Shown: positions 33,825-42,408 of the stretch, one piece after another
How positions within the stretch are numbered: the stretch's first letter is position 1
Layout: every line of letters begins with the position of its first letter
DNA from: CAAGNP01 sp045603545
GTDB lineage: Bacteria > Bacteroidota > Bacteroidia > Bacteroidales > UBA932
Assembly: GCA_045603545.1 (NCBI GenBank)
Contig: JAZUMG010000039.1
Span: 1-43,790, forward strand
DNA: 43,790 nucleotides
Direction of reading: 5' to 3'
Program-made: the position numbers and the translations under genes
The notes under the pieces: generated by a model
The model's input: only the letters and a program-made list of their open reading frames with translations
What the model was told of the DNA's origin: nothing
The model's database searches: none

Positions 33825-33855
33825 TTTGAAAAAAACCGATAAATTTTTACTTTTG
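33825..33855 (+). promoter_or_regulatory. lysA promoter (perfect consensus)
   Basis: TTTG (33825-33828), a 19-bp spacer and TACTTTTG (33848-33855) match both Bacteroidota boxes exactly. The -33 box starts 2 nt after the DUF4301 stop. Transcription would begin near 33861, giving a leader of about 18 nt. Confidence 0.75.
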
Positions 33856-33878
33856 CACGATTATAAAGAATTATTGTT

Positions 33879-35036
33879 ATGTATACACTACCTATTGAAG
33901 CTTTCAATTCGATTGAAACACCTTTCTATTACTACGATATGGATCTCCTTAGAGATACCCTAAACACCTATAATTCACACCTTAACAAACATAACTATGT
34001 GGCTCACTATGCTGTGAAGGCAAATGCTGAGAAACGCATTATGGATGAAATCAGAAAAGCTGGCTTCGGCGTTGATTGCGTGAGCGGCAACGAGGTGAAG
34101 CTTGCCATCAAGTATGGTTTCTCACCAGATAAGATTGTTTATGCAGGTGTGGGCAAGAGCGATAAAGAGATCAAAGCTGCACTTAGAGCAGGTATCTATG
34201 CTTTCAACTGTGAATCTGTTGAGGAGATCAAAGTTATTGGCGAATTGGCAAAATCAATGGGTAAAGTGGCGCACATCTCTATCAGAGTAAACCCTGATAT
34301 CGATGCACATACTCACAAATATATCAGCACAGGAAAGAAAGAGGACAAATTCGGTATCTCACCTTGGATGTTTGAGGATGTGTTGAACACCATCCAGACT
34401 TCAGACCATCTTGAACTTATCGGTCTTCACTTCCATATCGGTTCACAAATTACAGAACTTGGCGTGTTCAAAACATTGTGTCAGAGAATCGAGGACCTTC
34501 AGAAATGGTTCCTTGACAGAGGTGTCCTTGTGGAGAGCCTTGACCTTGGTGGTGGACTTGGTGTAGACTATGTTGATCCAGTGGGCAATCCTATCGCCAA
34601 ATTCGATGAATATTTCGACATCATCAGCAAAAACCTTATCGTACGTCCTGGACAGAGCGTTCACTTCGAACCAGGTCGCGCTATCGTGGCACAGTGCGGT
34701 ACCCTTATCTCACGTGTCCTTTATGTGAAGAAAGGTAAAGGTATCAAATTTGCCATCCTTGATGCCGGTATGAATGACCTTATCAGACCTGCTCTATATC
34801 ACGCTCACCATAAGATCGATAACCTTACCTCTACAGGAAGAAGACTCAAATATGATGTTGTTGGTCCTGTTTGTGAATCTTCAGACTTCTGGGACAAGAA
34901 GATTGTCCTTCCTGAGACCAAAAGAGGTGACTTGATTGCTATCCGTTCTGCTGGTGCATATGGTCAGGTAATGGGTATGAGATACAATCAGAGAGATTTG
35001 GCAAAAGCATATTATTCAGACGATTTGAAAAAATAA
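33879..35036 (+). CDS. lysA: Diaminopimelate decarboxylase
   Basis: A 385-residue fold-III PLP enzyme. The PLP lysine is Lys47 in HYAVKANA; the phosphate-binding GGGLG, the HFHIGSQI segment, EPGR and the catalytic Cys332 in GPVCESSD are present. It decarboxylates meso-diaminopimelate to lysine, the last step of the pathway. It has its own consensus promoter and may lead a transcript through ffh, folD and the redox pair. Confidence 0.92.
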   Translation: MYTLPIEAFNSIETPFYYYDMDLLRDTLNTYNSHLNKHNYVAHYAVKANAEKRIMDEIRKAGFGVDCVSGNEVKLAIKYGFSPDKIVYAGVGKSDKEIKAALRAGIYAFNCESVEEIKVIGELAKSMGKVAHISIRVNPDIDAHTHKYISTGKKEDKFGISPWMFEDVLNTIQTSDHLELIGLHFHIGSQITELGVFKTLCQRIEDLQKWFLDRGVLVESLDLGGGLGVDYVDPVGNPIAKFDEYFDIISKNLIVRPGQSVHFEPGRAIVAQCGTLISRVLYVKKGKGIKFAILDAGMNDLIRPALYHAHHKIDNLTSTGRRLKYDVVGPVCESSDFWDKKIVLPETKRGDLIAIRSAGAYGQVMGMRYNQRDLAKAYYSDDLKK

Positions 35037-35064
35037 TATAGATAAAGATTAAGTATATAGGGAT

Positions 35065-36402
35065 ATGTTTGAGAACCTGTCAGAGAAGCTGGAGAGATCC
35101 TTTAAAATACTAAAAGGGCAAGGTAAGATTACTGAAATAAATGTGGCGGAGACCCTTAAGGAGGTTCGCCGTGCCTTGCTCGATGCCGACGTAAGTTACA
35201 AGATAGCCAAGACATTTTGTGATGATGTCAAGAAGAAAGCCATAGGACAGGATGTCCTTACAGCTGTCCGCCCGGACCAGATGATGGTCAAGATCGTTCA
35301 CGATGAACTTGCCCTTTTGATGGGTAGCGAATTTTCAGACATCAATATAAAAGGTAATCCTGGTGTGGTACTGGTGGCCGGTCTTCAAGGTTCCGGTAAG
35401 ACCACTTTCTCAGGTAAATTGGCTCTCAACTGCAAGACCAAGCGTGGCCAGAAGGTTATGTTGGTAGCAGGTGACGTTTACCGTCCGGCAGCTATCGAGC
35501 AGTTGAAAGTGCTTGGAAGTCAGGTTGAGGTTACCGTATATACTGAAGATGACTGCAAGGATCCTGTAAAGATTGCAAAGAATGCAGTAGCCAAAGCGAA
35601 AGCAGAGGGTTACTCTCTCGTTATCGTCGATACAGCCGGCCGTTTGGCAGTGGACGAGGAGATGATGGATGAGATCTCAGCAATCAAAGCTGCGATCAAC
35701 CCTACTGAGATCCTCTTCGTGGTTGATGCCATGACCGGTCAGGATGCAGTCGAGACAGCCAAAGCTTTCAATGACCGTCTTGATTTTGATGGAGTGGTTT
35801 TGACCAAGATGGATGGTGATACCCGTGGTGGTGCCGCCCTCTCTATCAAGGCTGTCGTAAACAAACCTATCAAATTCATTAGTTCCGGTGAGAAAATGGA
35901 GGCACTTGATGTCTTCCATCCAAAGAGAATTGCTGACCGTATCCTCGGCATGGGTGACGTGGTTACCCTTGTAGAGAAGGCTCAGGAGCAGTTCAATGAG
36001 GAGGAGGCACGCAAACTCCATAAGAAACTTGCCAAGGATCAGTTTACCCTTACAGATTTCTACCAGCAGATCCAGCAGATCAAGAAGATGGGTAACATCA
36101 AGGATCTGGCTTCGATGATCCCAGGTATGGCCAAAGCCATCAAGGATGTGGATATCGACAATAATTCTTTCAAGAGTATCGAGGCCATTATCCTCTCAAT
36201 GACTTTGGAGGAGAGAGACAATCCACAGATCATAAACGGCAGCAGACGCCGCAGGATTGCCCTTGGTAGCGGTACCACTGTAGTGGAGGTAAACAGACTT
36301 TTAAAACAATTTGAAGACACCCGTAAGATTATGAAGACAGTCGCTGGCGGAGGTATGAGAAACGCTATGCGCAATATGGGTGCCATGAGAAAAAGGAGAT
36401 AA
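35065..36402 (+). CDS. ffh: Signal recognition particle protein Ffh
   Basis: A 445-residue SRP GTPase: N domain (1-90), G domain with GLQGSGKTT (106-114), DTAGRL and TKMDGDTRGGAAL, then the M domain with a GMRNAMRNMGAMRKRR tail that binds 4.5S RNA and signal sequences. It targets inner-membrane proteins to the translocon. Length is normal. The 4.5S RNA gene is not visible in the window. Confidence 0.96.
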   Translation: MFENLSEKLERSFKILKGQGKITEINVAETLKEVRRALLDADVSYKIAKTFCDDVKKKAIGQDVLTAVRPDQMMVKIVHDELALLMGSEFSDINIKGNPGVVLVAGLQGSGKTTFSGKLALNCKTKRGQKVMLVAGDVYRPAAIEQLKVLGSQVEVTVYTEDDCKDPVKIAKNAVAKAKAEGYSLVIVDTAGRLAVDEEMMDEISAIKAAINPTEILFVVDAMTGQDAVETAKAFNDRLDFDGVVLTKMDGDTRGGAALSIKAVVNKPIKFISSGEKMEALDVFHPKRIADRILGMGDVVTLVEKAQEQFNEEEARKLHKKLAKDQFTLTDFYQQIQQIKKMGNIKDLASMIPGMAKAIKDVDIDNNSFKSIEAIILSMTLEERDNPQIINGSRRRRIALGSGTTVVEVNRLLKQFEDTRKIMKTVAGGGMRNAMRNMGAMRKRR

Positions 36403-36406
36403 TCAT

Positions 36407-37282
36407 ATGATTTTACTTGATGGTAAAAAGACCTCTGAGGCTATAAAGAAGCAGATTGCTTCTGAAGTGGCAGAGATGGTGGCCAAGGGGCTTCGCAGAC
36501 CCAAATTGGTGGCAATCCTCGTGGGTGAGGATGGAGCCAGCAAGACCTATGTCAACAACAAGGAGAAAGCTTGTCAGGATGTGGGTTTTGATTCTGAGGT
36601 GCTAAGATACCCGGACACCATTACAGAAGGGGAGCTTTTGGCCAAAATCAGGGAAATCAATGAAGATGAAGGTGTTGACGGTCTTATTGTACAGTTGCCC
36701 CTTCCTAAACATATTGACGAGGACAAGGTGATTAATACCATTAGCCCTTTGAAGGATGTGGATGGGTTCCACGCCTCCAATGTGGGTAAGATGGTACTCG
36801 GTGAGCCATCTTTCGTCTCAGCCACCCCTTATGGTATTATGGCGATGCTTGAGCACTATAATATTGATACCAAAGGGAAACATTGTGTGGTTCTTGGGAG
36901 GAGCAATATCGTGGGCCGCCCTATAGCCAATCTCCTATCTCTTAAAGGGAATCCTGGGGACTGCACTGTAACTATATGTCACAGCAGAACCAAAAATATC
37001 GAACAACATACTAGGATGGCTGACATAATCATTGCAGCTATCGGTACCCCACATTTCCTCAAAGAGGATATGGTGAAAGAGGGTGCCGTAGTGGTGGATG
37101 TCGGTATAACCAGAGTCCCTGATTCTACACGTCCGAGAGGGTACAGGATCGTGGGAGATGTGGACTTCGAAAATGTGGCACCAAAATGTTCATACATAAC
37201 CCCTGTTCCGGGTGGTGTGGGACCGATGACAATAGTTTCCCTTATGAGGAATACCCTTCAGGCAATGAAACAACACAAATAA
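36407..37282 (+). CDS. folD: Methylene-THF dehydrogenase/cyclohydrolase
   Basis: A 291-residue bifunctional enzyme of C1 folate metabolism. Family signatures are AILVGEDGASKTYVNNKEKAC (with the active-site Lys in YVNNK), GLIVQLPLPKHID, the NADP-binding GRSNIVGRPIANLL and the end motif TPVPGGVGPMTI. It starts 4 nt after the ffh stop. It produces the methylene-THF that MetF uses. Confidence 0.96.
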   Translation: MILLDGKKTSEAIKKQIASEVAEMVAKGLRRPKLVAILVGEDGASKTYVNNKEKACQDVGFDSEVLRYPDTITEGELLAKIREINEDEGVDGLIVQLPLPKHIDEDKVINTISPLKDVDGFHASNVGKMVLGEPSFVSATPYGIMAMLEHYNIDTKGKHCVVLGRSNIVGRPIANLLSLKGNPGDCTVTICHSRTKNIEQHTRMADIIIAAIGTPHFLKEDMVKEGAVVVDVGITRVPDSTRPRGYRIVGDVDFENVAPKCSYITPVPGGVGPMTIVSLMRNTLQAMKQHK

Positions 37283-37298
37283 AATACGTAGTACCATT

Positions 37299-38231
37299 AT
37301 GAAACGTAGAGATTTCCTTAAAACAGCAATAGTAGGCGCTGTTGCAGGTGCTGTCAAAATAGAGGGCAGTACCATACTCGCCGCTGACAAGAATGCCAAT
37401 TCAGATGTTCCAAATGACCTTGTAGCTGTAATGGGTGGTGAGCCCGCAGAACTTTACCGCAAAGGTATCGAGGCTATGGGCGGAATGTCACGATTTGTGA
37501 AAAAAGGTCAGAAAGTGGTAGTGAAGCCAAATATCGGATGGGACAAGACCCCTGAATTTGGTGCCAATACCAATCCGGTTCTTGTCGGAGAGATTGTAAA
37601 GGATTGTCTTAAGGCAGGTGCTGCAGAGGTGGTGGTATTTGACCATACCTGTGACGAATGGGAAGGTTGCTACAAGAACAGCGGTATCGCTGAGGCAGCC
37701 CAGAAGGCCGGGGCTAAAGTTGCTTTTGCCCACGATGAGAAATACTACAGGGAGGTATCACTTCCTCTGGCTGTAAACATGAAGAGTCCCAAGATTCATG
37801 AAGCTATCCTTGATTGCGATGTGTGGATCAATGTTCCGGTGCTGAAGAATCACGGCGGAGCCAAAATGACCATCTCCATGAAGAACTATATGGGTATTGT
37901 ATGGGACAGAGGTTATCTCCATAAACACAATCTTCAGCAATGTATCGCTGATGCCACTACATATGAGAAGAGACCGGTGCTCAATATTGTGGACGCTTAC
38001 CGCATCATGACACAAAATGGCCCTAAGGGTAAGAGTGTAAATGATGTTCAGCTCGCAAAGGCCATATTTATGTCGACAGACATCGTGGCTGTGGATACAG
38101 CTGCTACCAAGTTCTTCTCGCAGTACAAGGAGATGAGTCTGGAAAATCTCCCATATCTCTCTATGGCGCAGAAGGTGAACGTGGGTACAATGGATATTGA
38201 TTCACTGAAGGTAGAAAGAATTAAACTGTAA
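37299..38231 (+). CDS. DUF362 protein with Tat-type signal
   Basis: A 310-residue protein that opens MKRRDFLKTAIVGAVAGAVK, a twin-arginine export signal. The DUF362 domain follows with VVVKPNIGWDKTPEFGANTNP, VFDHTCDEW and NVPVLKNHGGAKMTISMKNYMG. No cysteine cluster for its own Fe-S centre is present. DUF362 proteins often sit beside ferredoxins, as here (4-nt gap). Export folded by Tat suggests that it binds a cofactor or works with the neighbouring redox protein. Activity unknown. Confidence 0.8.
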   Translation: MKRRDFLKTAIVGAVAGAVKIEGSTILAADKNANSDVPNDLVAVMGGEPAELYRKGIEAMGGMSRFVKKGQKVVVKPNIGWDKTPEFGANTNPVLVGEIVKDCLKAGAAEVVVFDHTCDEWEGCYKNSGIAEAAQKAGAKVAFAHDEKYYREVSLPLAVNMKSPKIHEAILDCDVWINVPVLKNHGGAKMTISMKNYMGIVWDRGYLHKHNLQQCIADATTYEKRPVLNIVDAYRIMTQNGPKGKSVNDVQLAKAIFMSTDIVAVDTAATKFFSQYKEMSLENLPYLSMAQKVNVGTMDIDSLKVERIKL

Positions 38232-38235
38232 TCCG

Positions 38236-39777
38236 ATGTACAAGACTTTAAGATGGATCAGGGTAGGGGTGGCACTTGTGACGCTCCTACTTTTTATACT
38301 GGCATTTACCTTCGTGGGTAGGGGCCTTGAAGGGATTTTGACCATTGCCCGTTTCCAGTTTATACCTGCTTTGGTCTCATTCCTCAGCGGTGGTGCCTTT
38401 ATCTTTGTTTTCTTCCTTATCCTTACCCTCCTTTTTGGAAGGGTATACTGCTCATTGTTCTGTCCCCTTGGCATTATGCAAGATGGAGTGTCCAAGGTGG
38501 CATCGTGGTTCAAATCGAAAAAAGGGAAGAGATTCAGATATTCCAAACCCCATACAGTCCTCAGGGTGACAATCTGTGTCATCTCATTCGCTGTGCTGGC
38601 TATCTTCGGAGCCAGATTCTTTGCATGGATTGATCCATATTCTAATTTCGGAAAAATTGCAACGCAACTGATAGATCCCCTCTTTATCGGTATCAATAAC
38701 CTGTTGGCCAAGATTTTCCCTGCAGCCATCTTCCATCGCAGCTACTCTGTAGTGGTTTGGGGCTCATTTGCCTTTGGAGCTGCATTTTGTCTTGTGGTGG
38801 TGGCAATGAGTGCTTTCAGAGGTAGACTCTATTGCAACACCATATGCCCTGTAGGTACATTGCTCGGCTATATTTCAAAGATATCACTCTTCAAGCTTGC
38901 TATTGATAAATCGGAGTGCATCAAATGCAATGCATGTATCAATGTATGCAAATCAGAGTGCATTGATGTAACTACAGGTGAGGTGGATGAGAGCAGATGC
39001 GTAGTGTGTCTCAATTGTACAACAGTGTGCAAGAAGCACGGTCTCAAGTTTGTCTGGAGAAGTTCTCTGAAAGGTGACGCAAACAGTGCTGCTGATGGGT
39101 CTCAAAAGCCTGTAAACCAGGGACGCCGCGAGGCAATAGGTGCTGTTGCCCTATTGGGCGCCACAATGGTGGGAATGGGGCTTAAAGGACGCAATGAGGC
39201 AGCTGCGGAGCCTGAGGAGATAAAGGGTATAATCCCCCCTGGTGGTGTGAGTCTTGAACATCTGAAGAATCATTGCACCGCTTGTCAGGCGTGTGTGGAG
39301 GCTTGTCCGAACAGGATAATTTCACCCGCATTCGGAGAGTATGGTGCTGCAAATCTGATGCTCCCTGTAATCCATTACAGAAAACAATTCTGCGGATTCA
39401 ATTGCAATATCTGCAGCAATGTGTGTCCTAATGGTGCACTTAAGCCTCTATCTGTAGAGGAAAAACGCAAGGTGCAGATAGGCCGTGTAGAGTTTATTGC
39501 CAAAAATTGTATTGTTTTCAAGCATAAGACAGACTGTGGAGCATGTGATGAGCATTGTCCTACCAAAGCCATCACCATGAAGGAGTGGAAAGGTCGTCCG
39601 GGTCTATATTTCCCCACAGTAAACCCTGATATGTGTATCGGTTGTGGCGGATGTGAGTATGTCTGTCCTGAAATGCCTAAAGCTATGGTGGTCAGACCTT
39701 TGTCCGTGCACGGCGAGGCTGTCCCCCCGAAGGAGGACAAACAGGAGAAGAAGGTGGTAAGTGATTTCGGTTTCTGA
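38236..39777 (+). CDS. Membrane polyferredoxin (NapH/NapG-like fusion)
   Basis: A 513-residue protein. The first part is NapH-like: four transmembrane helices (about 11-28, 43-67, 110-127, 172-193), YCSLFCP (71-77) and YCNTICP (199-205) motifs, and two 4Fe-4S sites (Cys228/231/234/238 and Cys255/258/261/265). A second part begins with GRREAIGAVALLGATMVGMG (296-315), an internal Tat-like motif and helix, and then carries four more clusters (Cys347-357, Cys386-397, Cys425-441, Cys467-477), like NapG/MauM ferredoxins. It could move electrons from the quinone pool across the membrane to a periplasmic acceptor. The DUF362 protein is the obvious partner. Confidence 0.82.
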   Translation: MYKTLRWIRVGVALVTLLLFILAFTFVGRGLEGILTIARFQFIPALVSFLSGGAFIFVFFLILTLLFGRVYCSLFCPLGIMQDGVSKVASWFKSKKGKRFRYSKPHTVLRVTICVISFAVLAIFGARFFAWIDPYSNFGKIATQLIDPLFIGINNLLAKIFPAAIFHRSYSVVVWGSFAFGAAFCLVVVAMSAFRGRLYCNTICPVGTLLGYISKISLFKLAIDKSECIKCNACINVCKSECIDVTTGEVDESRCVVCLNCTTVCKKHGLKFVWRSSLKGDANSAADGSQKPVNQGRREAIGAVALLGATMVGMGLKGRNEAAAEPEEIKGIIPPGGVSLEHLKNHCTACQACVEACPNRIISPAFGEYGAANLMLPVIHYRKQFCGFNCNICSNVCPNGALKPLSVEEKRKVQIGRVEFIAKNCIVFKHKTDCGACDEHCPTKAITMKEWKGRPGLYFPTVNPDMCIGCGGCEYVCPEMPKAMVVRPLSVHGEAVPPKEDKQEKKVVSDFGF

Positions 39778-40464
39778 TTAATCCTCAATCCCTTCCAGAA
39801 GATCAGGTCTAAGCTCTCGGGTACGCTCGAGGGCTTTTTCTTCTTGCCACTGGCGGATCAGTTTTGTGTTGCCTGAAAGTAGTACAGATGGCACCTCCCA
39901 TCCGTTGAAGTTGGCTGGGCGGGTATAGATGGGTGGCGCCAGAAGACCATCCTGAAATGAGTCGCTGAGGGCAGACATCTCGTCTGTGATTGCCCCCGGA
40001 ATGAGTCGGATGATGGAGTCGCAGATTACTGCAGCTGCAAGCTCGCCACCGCTGAGTACGTAACTGCCTATCGAAATCTCTTTTGTTATCAGGTGTTCGC
40101 GGATACGGTGGTCAATACCCTTGTAGTGGCCGCAGAGGATGATGATGTTGTTGGCGATGGAGAGGGTATTGGCCATAGGCTGGTCCAGAAGTTCCCCGTC
40201 CGGTGAGGTATAGATAACATAATCGTAGTCCCTTTGGGATGTCAGATCGGTAATGGCTCTGTACAATGGCTCGGGCATGATTACCATCCCGGCATCACCT
40301 CCATATGAGTAATCATCAATCTGTTTGTAGTTGCCTTTACCGTAGTCATGGAGATTGACAATGTTGATTTCCACAAGCCCTTTCTCCCTGGCTCTCTTGA
40401 TTATTGAGTGGTTCAGGGGACTTTCCAAAATGTCCGGCACTGCCGATATAATATCTATTCTCAT
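39778..40464 (-). CDS. trmD: tRNA (guanine37-N1)-methyltransferase
   Basis: A 228-residue SPOUT enzyme that methylates G37 of tRNAs reading CNN-type codons. The trefoil-knot AdoMet site is seen in LCGHYKGIDHR (110-120) and EISIGSYVLSGGELAAA (129-145), with DSFQDGLL following. Its stop codon directly abuts the stop of the polyferredoxin gene, with no base between the convergent genes. The start at 40464 lies only 7 nt from its -7 box. Confidence 0.95.
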   Translation of the reverse strand: MRIDIISAVPDILESPLNHSIIKRAREKGLVEINIVNLHDYGKGNYKQIDDYSYGGDAGMVIMPEPLYRAITDLTSQRDYDYVIYTSPDGELLDQPMANTLSIANNIIILCGHYKGIDHRIREHLITKEISIGSYVLSGGELAAAVICDSIIRLIPGAITDEMSALSDSFQDGLLAPPIYTRPANFNGWEVPSVLLSGNTKLIRQWQEEKALERTRELRPDLLEGIED

Positions 40465-40471
40465 AATGGTG

Positions 40472-40479
40472 CAAAATTA
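40472..40479 (-). promoter_or_regulatory. trmD -7 box
   Basis: TAATTTTG on the minus strand is a perfect -7 element. Only CACCATT separates it from the trmD ATG, so the transcript would begin within about 3 nt of the start codon. No clear -33 box is present. Confidence 0.45.
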
Positions 40480-40492
40480 GAAAAAATAAATG

Positions 40493-40500
40493 TATATTTG
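40493..40500 (+). promoter_or_regulatory. -7 box of the DUF349-yidC transcript
   Basis: TATATTTG on the plus strand is a perfect -7 element, 39 nt upstream of the DUF349 start. It faces away from the trmD box 13 bp to its left, so the two promoters overlap. The -33 box is not clear. Confidence 0.5.
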
Positions 40501-40539
40501 CGGATTGTAATATGTTTACTAATGTAATTGACATCTACT

Positions 40540-42399
40540 ATGAGTGAAGAAACCAAAATCACTGCTCCTGAGGGGCAATTCGAGGAAAATGTAGAACAGA
40601 ATGTTCCCGTCCTTGAAACTACTGAAGAAATTATTGATAACAATCAGACTGAGGAGGAAGTTTCTCTCATTAGCGAAGAGATCCTTCAGGACCTGGCCAA
40701 CAAGAGTTTGAAAGAGATTGTCACACTCTTTGACGCTTTGGTCGAAAAAGGGGATCAGCAGGAGATGTACAAATACGCAGAACCAATCAAGGCTGTTTTC
40801 TACAAGACATTGAAGAAAGAGAAAATTGCTGCAGGTTACCTTGCCCCCACTGAAGAGGTGGCTGCTGAGGAGGAGAGTGCAGAAGAAGAGACAGTCTCTG
40901 AAAATCCTTTTGCTGAGATTGAGAGGGGATTCAAGGAGGTTTATGCAAAATACAAATCACTCAGAGGTGTTCACCTTCAGCAGGTGGAGAAACAGAAGGA
41001 GGAGAACCTCGAGGTGAAAAAACAGATTATTGAGGAGTTGAAGGCTCTTGTCGAGACTCAGGAGGATATTACCACCACCTTCCCTAAATTCAGATCGCTG
41101 CAGACAAAATGGCGTGAGTCAGGTCCTGTCCCACAGGCTAAAGTAAAGGATGTTTATGATAGCTATCAGCACTATGTGGAGATGTTCTACGACTATGTGA
41201 AGATCAACAACGAACTGCGTGACCTTGATTTCAAGAAAAACCTTGAGGCCAAGACTGCCCTTTGTGAGAAGGCAGAGGCCCTCATCAATGATGAGAATGT
41301 GGTGAATGCATTTGCTGTGCTTCAGAAACTTCACGAAGAGTGGAAAGAGTTCGGACCTGTAGAGAAAGAGCACAGGGAGGCCATTTGGGAGAGATTCAAA
41401 ATGGCAACTTCTCAGGTAAACAAGAAACATCAGGCATATTTCGAGAAGATCAAAGCCGACCAGAAGGTAAATCTTGCAGCCAAGACCATCCTTTGTGAGA
41501 AGGCAGAGGAGATCGCTTCACGTGAAGTGGCTGAATCAAATACCTGGAACGAATATTCAAAAGAGCTTGAGGGACTTCAGAAAGAGTGGAAGACCATAGG
41601 TTTTGCATCGAAGAAGGATAATCAGAAGATTTATGACCGTTTCAGGGCTGCCTGTGATCAGTTCTATAACAGGAAGAGGGAGTACTACTCACAGTTCAAG
41701 GATCAGATGACCCGCAATATGGAGCAGAAAGTGGCCCTTTGCGAGCAGGCTGAGGCTATGAAAGAGAGCACTGACTGGAAGAAGACCACCGAGGACCTTA
41801 TCAATCTTCAGAAACAGTGGAAGGAGATTGGCCCTGTGTCACGCAAGAAATCTGACCAGATATGGAACCGTTTCAGAGCTGCATGTGACTATTTCTTCGA
41901 CAACAAGGAGAAAAATTACGGTGGAGTTGATCCACAATATGTTGAGAACCTGAACAGAAAGCTTGCCCTTATCGAGGAGATCAAAGCTTATGAGCCTGCA
42001 GACAGATCTACTGATGCTGAGGCTATGAAAGACTTCGTTGCAAGATGGAATGAGATAGGCTTTGTTCCATTCAAGGAGAAAGAGAGGATCCAGGCCCTAT
42101 ATAAAGAGGCTATGGATTCAAAATTCCACGGAATGTCAAGGGGCAGAAGAGGTGGCCGTGATGGCTCAAGAGGTCAGAAAGAGGTCAATCCTGTTCGTGC
42201 TGAGCGCGAAAAACTGGTTCAGAAATTCCGTAAGAAAGAGTCAGAGATCGCTACCTATGAGAACAATATCGGATTCTTTGCAAGTTCAAAGAATGCTGAT
42301 GCCCTTGTGAAGGAGTTCACCAAGAAGATTGAGGAGGCTAAAGCAGAGCTGGCCGAACTTGAAGAGAAGATTAAAGAGATAGACAATCAATTTGAATAA
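40540..42399 (+). CDS. DUF349 repeat protein
   Basis: A 619-residue cytosolic coiled-coil protein starting MSEETKITAPEGQFEEN. Five DUF349 units can be read, each with a L...W...G.V....K..IW.RF..A pattern (beginning near TKWRESGPV, EEWKEFGPV, KEWKTIGFA, KQWKEIGPV and ARWNEIGFV). An acidic N-terminus and a helical C-terminus (LAELEEKIKEID) flank them. Function is not established for the family in this phylum. The start at 40540 was preferred over a TTG 12 nt upstream. Confidence 0.82.
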   Translation: MSEETKITAPEGQFEENVEQNVPVLETTEEIIDNNQTEEEVSLISEEILQDLANKSLKEIVTLFDALVEKGDQQEMYKYAEPIKAVFYKTLKKEKIAAGYLAPTEEVAAEEESAEEETVSENPFAEIERGFKEVYAKYKSLRGVHLQQVEKQKEENLEVKKQIIEELKALVETQEDITTTFPKFRSLQTKWRESGPVPQAKVKDVYDSYQHYVEMFYDYVKINNELRDLDFKKNLEAKTALCEKAEALINDENVVNAFAVLQKLHEEWKEFGPVEKEHREAIWERFKMATSQVNKKHQAYFEKIKADQKVNLAAKTILCEKAEEIASREVAESNTWNEYSKELEGLQKEWKTIGFASKKDNQKIYDRFRAACDQFYNRKREYYSQFKDQMTRNMEQKVALCEQAEAMKESTDWKKTTEDLINLQKQWKEIGPVSRKKSDQIWNRFRAACDYFFDNKEKNYGGVDPQYVENLNRKLALIEEIKAYEPADRSTDAEAMKDFVARWNEIGFVPFKEKERIQALYKEAMDSKFHGMSRGRRGGRDGSRGQKEVNPVRAEREKLVQKFRKKESEIATYENNIGFFASSKNADALVKEFTKKIEEAKAELAELEEKIKEIDNQFE

Positions 42400-42408
42400 C
42401 AGATAGAC

